Positions 16,713 to 23,767 of a stretch of DNA of 29,551 nucleotides are shown here, one piece after another; within the stretch, counting starts at the first letter, position 1; every line of letters starts with the position of its first letter. The DNA comes from CAZPKH01 sp964587165. GTDB taxonomy: Bacteria; Bacteroidota; Bacteroidia; Bacteroidales; Muribaculaceae. The position numbers and the translations under genes were made by a program. The notes beneath the pieces were generated by a model, which was not told where the DNA came from, searched no databases, and was given only the letters and a program-made list of their open reading frames with translations. The stretch lies in contig CAZPKH010000022.1 of the NCBI GenBank assembly GCA_964587165.1, positions 1-29,551 of the forward strand. Reading direction: 5' to 3'.

Positions 16713-18179
16713 TTACTGTTGCTGAGCGGCGAATATCTCGCGCACCACCTCGCGGTCGTCGAAATGGTGCTTCACGCCGCATATCTCCTGATAGTCCTCG
16801 TGGCCTTTGCCGGCTATTAGAATCACGTCGCCGGGTTGGGCTAGAGCGGTGGCGGTGCGGATAGCCTCGCGGCGGTCGGTGATGCTCAGTGTGATCTGCT
16901 GCATCTCGGGGTTGTCGGCCAGTCCAGCCTGCATGTCGGCGATTATGGCGTCGGGCTCTTCGAAGCGGGGATTGTCGGATGTGAGGATCACGCGGTCGGA
17001 GCGGCGTGCCGACTCCAGGGCCATGATGGGGCGCTTGCCTGCGTCGCGGTTGCCGCCCGCTCCTACGACGGTGATGATGCTGTGGCCTGAACCTATGACG
17101 TCGCGTATGGTGTTGAGCACATTGACCAGCGCATCGGGAGTATGGGCATAGTCGACAATGGCTGTCACACCTTGCGGGGAGTGTATGGTCTGGAAGCGGC
17201 CTGCCACAGGCACGAGCCGGCTCATGTTGACGAGCACGGTCTGCTCATCCCACCCAAGCAGGATGCAGGCACCGTATACGGCCGTGAGGTTGTAGGCGTT
17301 GAAGCGGCCGGTGAAGAGTACCTCCACTTCGTGTCCGTTGAGCGACAGCAGGGTGCCGTCAAGACGCTGCTCGACGATGCGCCCGCGGAAGTCGGCATCG
17401 GCCTGCAGCGAGTATGTGCGGCGTCGGGCAGCTGTGTTCTGAAGCATGACCATGCCGTTGCGGTCGTCGATGTTGGTCAGGGCGAAAGCCGAGGCAGGGA
17501 GGATGTCGAAAAACGACTTCTTGGCGGCAATATATGCCTCGAAAGTCTTGTGATAGTCGAGGTGGTCGCGTGTGAGGTTGGAGAACACACCGCCGGCGAA
17601 GTGCAGTCCGGCTATACGGTGCTGATGGGCGGCGTGCGAGCTTACCTCCATTGCAGCGTAAGTACATCCGGCCTCCACCATCTCGGCCAGCAGGCGGTTG
17701 AGGGTCAGAGGGTCGGGGGTTGTATGGTCGGCGGCCACGGCGCGGTCGTCGATATAGTTGCACACGGTCGAAAGAAGGCCGCAGCGGTGTCCTGTCATGC
17801 GTGCCATCTCATATATGAGGGTGGCGGTGGTGGTCTTGCCGTTTGTGCCGGTCACACCCACCAGATGAAGCTTGCGCGAGGGGTTGCCGTACCATTCTGA
17901 GGCCAGAAATCCCAGGGCGACCGAGGTCGACGGCACGCGGATATATGTGACTGTCGACTCGATAAACTCCGGGAGCTGTTCGCACACCACGGCGGCAGCT
18001 CCGGCGGCGATCACATCGGGGATGAAAATATGGGAGTCGACCGTTGTGCCTTGCAGGGCTACAAACATAGAGCCCTGCGCCACGCGGCGCGAGTCGCTCT
18101 CTATCGAGGTGATCTCGCAATCGTTCGGGCCGATGATCTCCTCGATGGTTATGGCGGAAAGCAGTTCTTTTAGCTTCAT
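16713..18179 (-). CDS. murE: UDP-MurNAc-tripeptide synthetase MurE (meso-DAP type)
   Basis: Adds the third stem-peptide residue to UDP-MurNAc-L-Ala-D-Glu. The 488 residues show the P-loop GVTGTNGKTTTATL (108-121), the HTTPDPLTLNRLL substrate loop (152-164), VDYAHTPDAL (342-351), and DNPRFEEP (402-409). The DNPR motif marks the meso-diaminopimelate-adding enzymes, in contrast to the lysine-adding type, so the wall should be of the DAP type (established motif rule). It follows ftsI by 32 bases and precedes mraY by 30 bases; murF, which often sits here in other phyla, is absent. Confidence 0.97.
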   Translation of the reverse strand: MKLKELLSAITIEEIIGPNDCEITSIESDSRRVAQGSMFVALQGTTVDSHIFIPDVIAAGAAAVVCEQLPEFIESTVTYIRVPSTSVALGFLASEWYGNPSRKLHLVGVTGTNGKTTTATLIYEMARMTGHRCGLLSTVCNYIDDRAVAADHTTPDPLTLNRLLAEMVEAGCTYAAMEVSSHAAHQHRIAGLHFAGGVFSNLTRDHLDYHKTFEAYIAAKKSFFDILPASAFALTNIDDRNGMVMLQNTAARRRTYSLQADADFRGRIVEQRLDGTLLSLNGHEVEVLFTGRFNAYNLTAVYGACILLGWDEQTVLVNMSRLVPVAGRFQTIHSPQGVTAIVDYAHTPDALVNVLNTIRDVIGSGHSIITVVGAGGNRDAGKRPIMALESARRSDRVILTSDNPRFEEPDAIIADMQAGLADNPEMQQITLSITDRREAIRTATALAQPGDVILIAGKGHEDYQEICGVKHHFDDREVVREIFAAQQQ

Positions 18180-18211
18180 GACGTTATCTGATATTGTTGA
18201 TTTCTATAGTT

Positions 18212-20305
18212 TTATATTGTGCAACGCAGGGCGACTTTCCGGCCTCCGGCGAGTTGCGCTCCGGCGGCGGGGGTCTGTGAGCTCACGAAACCGGCTCCGC
18301 TGATCTCCACATTGTAGCCGGCGCCTTCGAGTATCCTGACGGCATCGCGCATCCCCAGGCCGCACACGTCGGGCACTTTGCCCGAGCCGGGGGCCGAAGC
18401 CTTGTAGTTGCGAATCATCGTCAGCGGCCCCTGGAGGTTGAACTCGGAGCTGATGATTGCTGTGCGCTCACCGTCGGGCGATGCAAAGAGGGTGGGGCGG
18501 GTGCCGGTATTGGTGGTCGAGAGGTAGTCGGATGAGTTGTTGAGCAGGCCGCGGGCGTAGAGCTTGTGGGCTACGGAGCGGAATATGTTGCCCGAGGTGC
18601 CGGCGGCTCCGAAGGCGTTGCGCGTGGGCTTGCTCACGAGCACTATGCATGAGTAGATCGGCTCGTCGGCGGGGAAGAATCCGCAGAATGCCAGACGTTT
18701 GGCTGAGGTGTTGTACGACGAGTTCTCGATCACGTAGCAGGTGCCTGTCTTTCCGGCGAGGCTCACGAGATCGGATTTGAGCGCTTTGCCGGTGCCCTGA
18801 GGATTGTTGATCACGTCGGCCAGCCACTGGCGCAGCAGCCGTGCGTTGTGCTCGGAGCAGATGCGCGGGCGGATGTAAGTGGGTGCTATCACCGAGTCGA
18901 TGCCGGTCTTTGTGCTTATGCGGCTCACCAGGCGGGGGCGCACGAACTCGCCGCCGTTGGCCACGGCGTTGTATATGGCAAGCGTCCAGAGCGGGGAGAA
19001 CTCAGTGGCGTAGCCGTACGACTGGCGCGACAGGGCGAAGCGCCCCTCGCTGTTGTCGGGCAGCGAGTCGACTTTCGGTATTATCTCGCCGGCAATGCCC
19101 GAGTGCATCGGCTCGAAGAGCCCCATGCTCTTCAGGCGTGAGTAGAAGGCGCCGGGGTTGGAGCCGTAGCGCGAGGTGATGATGCGCGCCATACCTATGT
19201 TGGAGGAGTGGCTTATGATCTCGCGCGGGGTTTTCGAGGCTGATATGTGGGAGTCGCGTATCGGGTGCTTCCCCTGATATGCCCAGCTTGAGCCGGTGGG
19301 TATGTTGGAGAACTCGTTGACGATGCCGTCCTCCAAAGCCACGATCATGGAGAGGGTCTTGACTACCGACCCCGGCTCGACGCGCTCGATGGCGCGATTG
19401 CGGGCTTCGATGTAGCGTGTGCCGTCCTCGCTCAGCTGCAGGTTGGAGAGGGCCTTTATTCCGCCGGTCTTTACATCCATGAGTATCGCCGTGCCCCACT
19501 CGGCGCCGCAGTAGTCGAGGCCGGCGAGGAGCTCGTTGTCGAGCATCTCCTGAAGGTTGATGTCGATGGTGGTTGTCACGTCCCAACCGTCGCGCGGGGG
19601 TGTCTCGGTCCAGTTTTCGACGCGTTTTGTGAGCGGTATCTTGCGGGCGGTGCCGGCGTGTCCGTAAAGCAGCGAGTCGAGCGAGCGCTCCAGCCCCCAG
19701 CGGCCGCGGCGCACGGGGTCGTCCTTAGTCTCCGACACTACGCCGATGCTCAGGCGGGCCATTTTGCCGTAGGGGTTCACGCGCCGGTCGTACGATTCAA
19801 GCACGATGCCGCAGTGGTATTTGTTGGGGAGGTTCAGAAACGGGAATGTGCGCAGCAGCAGGTAGTCGGAATAGCTTATGCCGCGCAGCAGGCAGACGGA
19901 GCTGTGGCGACTCTCCTTGGGGAGCTTGAGCTCGCGGGCGAACAGATCGTGCCACTCGCTGCGGGTGCGTCGCGGGAAGTGGAGCGCGAGCGAGTCGGCG
20001 AGCGAGTCGAGCGCGGCTGTGAGGCGTTGCTCCCTGAAGGGGCCCGAAGTGAAGTCGATCCATACGGTGTGAAACTGCATGTTGGTGGCGAGCACCGAGC
20101 CGTCCTCGGCCAGGATGTCGCCGCGGCGCGGTTCGATCTCGACGAGTTCGGAGAGCTCGTCGGACACGCGCTTGTTCCATTTGTCGGCGTCGACCACGGC
20201 TGTCTGCGCCATATCGCGCACGATGAATCCCGCCGCCAGGATCATGGCTGCTAGTACTACGCCGTAGCGGGCGAGGGCTGAGAATCTGGATCTCTGTTTT
20301 TTCAT
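18212..20305 (-). CDS. ftsI: Septal transpeptidase FtsI (PBP3-type) with C-terminal PASTA domain
   Basis: Class B penicillin-binding protein that cross-links septal peptidoglycan. The 697 residues begin with a basic N-terminus and one membrane segment (13-29), then the PBP dimerisation domain (about 55-225, with RRGDILAEDGSVLATN). The transpeptidase domain carries the catalytic SxxK motif SVVK (S313, K316), SSN (367-369) and KTGT (519-522). A single PASTA-like domain follows (about 643-697, VPDVCGLGMRDAVRILEGAGY). E. coli FtsI (588 residues) has no PASTA domain; one is common in Bacteroidetes and Gram-positive homologues. It lies between ftsL (41-base gap) and murE, in the usual order. Confidence 0.96.
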   Translation of the reverse strand: MKKQRSRFSALARYGVVLAAMILAAGFIVRDMAQTAVVDADKWNKRVSDELSELVEIEPRRGDILAEDGSVLATNMQFHTVWIDFTSGPFREQRLTAALDSLADSLALHFPRRTRSEWHDLFARELKLPKESRHSSVCLLRGISYSDYLLLRTFPFLNLPNKYHCGIVLESYDRRVNPYGKMARLSIGVVSETKDDPVRRGRWGLERSLDSLLYGHAGTARKIPLTKRVENWTETPPRDGWDVTTTIDINLQEMLDNELLAGLDYCGAEWGTAILMDVKTGGIKALSNLQLSEDGTRYIEARNRAIERVEPGSVVKTLSMIVALEDGIVNEFSNIPTGSSWAYQGKHPIRDSHISASKTPREIISHSSNIGMARIITSRYGSNPGAFYSRLKSMGLFEPMHSGIAGEIIPKVDSLPDNSEGRFALSRQSYGYATEFSPLWTLAIYNAVANGGEFVRPRLVSRISTKTGIDSVIAPTYIRPRICSEHNARLLRQWLADVINNPQGTGKALKSDLVSLAGKTGTCYVIENSSYNTSAKRLAFCGFFPADEPIYSCIVLVSKPTRNAFGAAGTSGNIFRSVAHKLYARGLLNNSSDYLSTTNTGTRPTLFASPDGERTAIISSEFNLQGPLTMIRNYKASAPGSGKVPDVCGLGMRDAVRILEGAGYNVEISGAGFVSSQTPAAGAQLAGGRKVALRCTI

Positions 20306-20346
20306 TCAGGCCGGAGAGAATATGTGGTTGAGGGTTGCTGCGATGG

Positions 20347-20727
20347 TTATTTTTTGTCGATGTTGAGTTTGAACGGTGGTTGATCCTGCACTTTCAGGGG
20401 GAGCCCAAGCGAGTCGAGGCGTGCCTGCATGGCGCGTTCGGTGAGTTTGGTCATATATTCGGCCTGCTCGCGCATGGCTTCGGTGCGTGCCACTTCGAGC
20501 TTCTGCTCCAGCCGTTTGATCTCCTCCATCGATGTCTGGCAGTTGTATTTGTTGGTGATATACACCATCAGGACTATCACGCCGATGAGTATCGTGAGCC
20601 AGTTGCGGGCGAAGAAGTCGCTCGAAATGATCTGGCCGTGCAGCGTGCGGCTCAATGCATTCAGCGGCGAGAAGCCGTGATGCTTGCGCCGGGGCTGCGG
20701 GTCTTTGTTTTTTGAGCGTGCTGCCAT
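20347..20727 (-). CDS. ftsL: FtsL-like small bitopic division protein
   Basis: A 126-residue protein with a basic cytoplasmic N-terminus (KNKDPQPRRKHH), one membrane segment (about 43-60, NWLTILIGVIVLMVYITN) and a periplasmic coiled-coil-like region (about 66-102, EEIKRLEQKLEVARTEAM). FtsL is poorly conserved in sequence, so the call rests on size, topology and location between rsmH and ftsI, where FtsL is encoded in Bacteroidetes dcw clusters. It should form a complex with FtsQ and activate FtsW-FtsI. No other protein normally occupies this position. Confidence 0.85.
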   Translation of the reverse strand: MAARSKNKDPQPRRKHHGFSPLNALSRTLHGQIISSDFFARNWLTILIGVIVLMVYITNKYNCQTSMEEIKRLEQKLEVARTEAMREQAEYMTKLTERAMQARLDSLGLPLKVQDQPPFKLNIDKK

Positions 20728-20763
20728 CAGTGGAGGTTTATCGGTTGAGTGAAAGAGCGGTGA

Positions 20764-21702
20764 TCAAGCCGGGGTGTCGGTGCGCCGGGCGATGCGGAGC
20801 TTTGCCGAGCGAGAGCGGGGGTTTGCTTCGATTTCGTCCTCGTCGGGCACTATCGGGCGGGTGTTGACGGCCTGCAGTGGCGGCCGGCGCTGCCCGAAGA
20901 TGGCTTCGGCGTCGCTCCGGGATTGCGTGCCGTGGATGTTGCCGGTGCGTATGAAGTTTTTTACGATGCGGTCCTCGAGCGAATGGTAGGTGATCACACA
21001 CAGCCGGCCGGTGCCGGGGCGCAGGAGCCGTACGCACTGCCCGAGCATGTCGGCAAGCGCGCCCATCTCGTCGTTCACCTCGATGCGGAGCGCCTGAAAG
21101 ACGCATGCGAGCTCTTTCTTTAGGCGGCGCTGGTCGAGCAGCGGCGTTACGGTGTCGACAAGAGCCTGCACCGTGGTGATCGGGGTTGTGGCGCGAGCCT
21201 TTACGAGGGCTGCCGCAAGACGCTTGCCCTGCTGAAGCTCGCCGTAGGTGCGGAATATCTCGGTGAGGCGCTCGGGGGTGTATGTGGCCACGATGTCGGC
21301 GGCCGAGAGTGTGGCGCTGCGGTTCATGCGCATGTCGAGCGGGCCGTCGAAGCGGAATGAGAAGCCGCGGTCGGCGTCGTCGAAGTGGTGGAACGATACT
21401 CCGAGGTCGGCCAGAATGCCGTCGACATGCTCCTCGCCGTAGTAGCGCATGAAATTGCGCAAGAATCGGAAGTTGGAGTGTACAATTGTAAACCGCGGAT
21501 CGTCCGCCGGGGCGCGGCGCACTGCGTCAATATCCTGATCGAAGCCGTACAGATGCCCTTTGCCGTCGATTTTATCGAGGATTGCCCTTGAATGTCCGCC
21601 TCCGCCATAGGTCAGATCAACGTATATACCTCCCGGATGTATATCCAACCCTTCAATGGTCGGACCAAGCAGTGCGGGAATATGATAAATATGCTGATTC
21701 AT
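20764..21702 (-). CDS. rsmH: 16S rRNA (cytosine1402-N4)-methyltransferase RsmH
   Basis: Methylates N4 of C1402 in the ribosomal P site with S-adenosylmethionine (formerly MraW). The 312 residues include the SAM-binding motif VDLTYGGGGHSRAIL (28-42), GFDQDIDA (53-60), GILADLGVSFHHFDDADRGFSF and the C-terminal TGRLCVITYHSLEDRIVK, all hallmarks of the family. It is the first gene of the dcw cluster here; in most Bacteroidetes mraZ precedes it, but upstream there is only a 176-base non-coding gap before bioB. Confidence 0.98.
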   Translation of the reverse strand: MNQHIYHIPALLGPTIEGLDIHPGGIYVDLTYGGGGHSRAILDKIDGKGHLYGFDQDIDAVRRAPADDPRFTIVHSNFRFLRNFMRYYGEEHVDGILADLGVSFHHFDDADRGFSFRFDGPLDMRMNRSATLSAADIVATYTPERLTEIFRTYGELQQGKRLAAALVKARATTPITTVQALVDTVTPLLDQRRLKKELACVFQALRIEVNDEMGALADMLGQCVRLLRPGTGRLCVITYHSLEDRIVKNFIRTGNIHGTQSRSDAEAIFGQRRPPLQAVNTRPIVPDEDEIEANPRSRSAKLRIARRTDTPA

Positions 21703-21744
21703 AGCCTATTGGTCAATGGTGTGGTTTTGGCGGAAATTCGTGCG

Positions 21745-21752
21745 TAAAGGTA
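21745..21752 (-). promoter_or_regulatory. Candidate -7 box for the dcw cluster
   Basis: TACCTTTA on the minus strand (21752 to 21745) matches TAnnTTTG except the last base, and lies 42 bases before the rsmH ATG. No TTTG is found at the 19-base spacing. A second partial box, TAACTTTT (21815 to 21808), is an alternative. The promoter of the whole cluster should be in this gap unless transcription comes only from topA-rluA-bioB. Confidence 0.35.
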
Positions 21753-21758
21753 GCTATT

Positions 21759-21840
21759 TCGGCTGAAATTTACATAATCAAACAGCAAAAAAATTCAGCC
21801 GACATGTAAAAGTTATCAACATTCACATAATCGACTGAAT
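21759..21840. repeat. Repeated and inverted motifs in the bioB-rsmH gap
   Basis: TCGGCTGAA (21759-21767) is answered by its exact inverted copy TTCAGCCGA (21794-21802), and a near copy TCGACTGAA lies at 21831-21839. A 12-base direct repeat ATTYACATAATC occurs at 21768-21779 and 21821-21832, starting 53 bases apart, about five helical turns. Together they look like an operator-type arrangement immediately upstream of the candidate dcw promoter. The 26-base loop and lack of a T-tract argue against a simple terminator. Confidence 0.6.
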
Positions 21841-21878
21841 TATAATAATTTGAGGAATTAATCTCTCTGTGGCGTGAT

Positions 21879-22841
21879 TTACGTTTGCAAATTTAGAGCC
21901 TCAATCAGTGCGTAGTCGCGCTCTACGGATGAGTTGACGGTGGTGAGCAGGTCGCCCACCATTATGCCGTTCATGCCGCCGCGCAGTATTCGTGCTGTCG
22001 TGGCTTCGCTCAGGCGGGCTCTGCCGCCGGCAAATCGCAGCACGGTCTTTGGGGCCATGAGGCGGAACAGAGCTACCGTGCGCACTACCTCCTCTTCGGA
22101 TATAAGCTCCTGAGAGCCAAGCGGTGTGCCGGGTATGGGCTGGAGTATATTGATCGGTATCGACACGGCTTCGGCCTCGAGTGCCATGCGGCACAGATCG
22201 AGGCGGTCGGCCATCTCCTCGCCCATGCCGATGATTCCTCCGGAGCATATCTGCATCCCGACGCGGCGGGCAGCCGCTATGGTGCGGAGTTTGTCGGCCT
22301 GAGTGTGGGTGGAGCATAGTTGCGGGAAGTATCGCTCGGAGGTCTCGAGGTTGCAGTGGTAGCGACTCACTCCGGCATCGGCGAGCTGTTGCAGCTCGGC
22401 CTCGGTGAGGAGTCCCATCGAGGCGCACAGCTTCAGGTCGGTGCTCTCGGCTATGCGGCGGTATTTTTCGGCAAAGAGGCGTATGTCGGCGGGAGACACT
22501 TTGCGTCCGGAGGTGACGAGCGAGAATCGACCGACGTGCATACGGTCGGCGGCGTCGGCAATGGCGTCGAGATTGTCGTCGTCGGCCATGCCGTACTCGT
22601 CGATACCTGTATGGAAGTGGCACGACTGGGCGCACCAGGCGCAATCTTCGCTGCAGCGGCCTGAGCGGGCGTTGGCTATGGAGCAGGTGTCTATGCGGTT
22701 GCCGCACCAGCGTTCGCGCACTTTGTCGGCGGCATCGGCCAGTTGGTCGGCGCTGTAGCGGCTGTTGAGTTCGAGGGCTTCGGCAGCGGTTATGCCTGCG
22801 CCGGTGTCGAGTATCTGTTGGGTGATAGTCTCAAGGGTCAT
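21879..22841 (-). CDS. bioB: Biotin synthase BioB
   Basis: Radical-SAM enzyme inserting sulfur into dethiobiotin. The 320 residues contain the radical-SAM cysteines in GRCSEDCAWC (C63, C67, C70), spaced CX3CX2C, and later BioB motifs including GVSRYHCNLETS, QICSGGIIGMGE, IPINILQPIPGTPL and RFAGGRARL. The ATG at 22841 overlaps the stop of the upstream pseudouridine synthase gene as ATGA, so the two are translationally coupled. No other biotin gene (bioA, bioD, bioF) is in the window, so the gene is separated from the rest of its pathway here. Confidence 0.97.
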   Translation of the reverse strand: MTLETITQQILDTGAGITAAEALELNSRYSADQLADAADKVRERWCGNRIDTCSIANARSGRCSEDCAWCAQSCHFHTGIDEYGMADDDNLDAIADAADRMHVGRFSLVTSGRKVSPADIRLFAEKYRRIAESTDLKLCASMGLLTEAELQQLADAGVSRYHCNLETSERYFPQLCSTHTQADKLRTIAAARRVGMQICSGGIIGMGEEMADRLDLCRMALEAEAVSIPINILQPIPGTPLGSQELISEEEVVRTVALFRLMAPKTVLRFAGGRARLSEATTARILRGGMNGIMVGDLLTTVNSSVERDYALIEALNLQT

Positions 22842-23767
22842 TTTGTCATTTTGAGAAATTGTGGAGGGACGGGCGTCTCGAAATTCATCAGCCGGCGCGT
22901 GGTGGGGTGGATGAAGCGCAGGGTCTGCGCATGGAGAGCCAGACGGTTGATGGGCGATGTGCGTGCACCGTACTTGCGGTCGCCGGCTATGGGGTGGCCG
23001 AGATCTTTCATATGCACGCGTATCTGGTTTTTGCGGCCTGTGTCGAGCTCCACTTCAAGCAGGGCGTAGCCGGAGCCTGAGCGCAGGGTGCGGTAGCGGG
23101 TCAGGGCGTGGCGCCCCTTGTTGGGGTCGTCGGTAGAGTATACCTCAAAGCCGGTTGTCTCGGCCAGATACGACTCTACGGTGCCGCTGTCGGGGTCGGG
23201 GCGTCCGTTCTCTACCACGGCCACATACTTGCGGCTCAGCACCATATTCGCCCAGTTGTGTTGCAGCGATTCTTTTGCCTCGGTCGTCTTTGCAAACACC
23301 ATCAGCCCCGAGGTGTGCTGGTCGAGGCGGTGCACGATGAATATTTTGTTTGCGGGGTTCGACCACTTCACGTAGTCGCGCAGTATGGAGTAGGCAGTGC
23401 CCTCTTTCTTGCGGTCGGTAGATACCGAGAGGAGCCCGTACCCCTTTTCGATCACGATGATGTCGTCGTCCTCATACACAAGGCGCATGCGCGGGTGCCG
23501 GAACTCGCGGAACTCGCGGGTGAGGTTGACGCGCACTGTATCGCCGGCGGCAAGCGGGTAGTCAAACTGAGTCACCGCTCTGTCGGCCACCGCAACCTGC
23601 CGGTGGCGCAGCAGCTCCTTGACGGTGGTACGCTTGCGCTCGGGCATCGAGCGCAGCAGGAAGTCGAGCAGTGTGGTGTCGGCATCTACGGTGTATGTCT
23701 CGATGCGGTCGGGGGCGAATCCGGCTTTATGGCTCCCCGGCTTTTGGTTCAGGTGCCGTGTTTTCAT
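22838..23767 (-). CDS. RluA-family pseudouridine synthase with S4 domain
   Basis: Isomerises uridine to pseudouridine in rRNA, probably 23S; the exact site cannot be read from the sequence, so I give no symbol. The 309 residues carry an N-terminal S4 RNA-binding domain (about 31-85, TTLLDFLLRSMPERKRTTVKELL) and the RluA catalytic domain with HRLDQHTSGLMVFAK at 146-160, in which D149 is the expected nucleophile. A later conserved stretch reads YALLEVELDTGRKNQIRVHM. The ATG at 23767 overlaps the topA stop as ATGA, and its stop overlaps the bioB start in the same way. Confidence 0.93.
   Translation of the reverse strand: MKTRHLNQKPGSHKAGFAPDRIETYTVDADTTLLDFLLRSMPERKRTTVKELLRHRQVAVADRAVTQFDYPLAAGDTVRVNLTREFREFRHPRMRLVYEDDDIIVIEKGYGLLSVSTDRKKEGTAYSILRDYVKWSNPANKIFIVHRLDQHTSGLMVFAKTTEAKESLQHNWANMVLSRKYVAVVENGRPDPDSGTVESYLAETTGFEVYSTDDPNKGRHALTRYRTLRSGSGYALLEVELDTGRKNQIRVHMKDLGHPIAGDRKYGARTSPINRLALHAQTLRFIHPTTRRLMNFETPVPPQFLKMTK

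Noticed and set aside
21759..21802. bioB terminator made from the TCGGCTGAA inverted repeat
   Set aside because: The loop is 26 bases and no T run follows on the minus strand, so an operator-like role fits better, though neither is proven.
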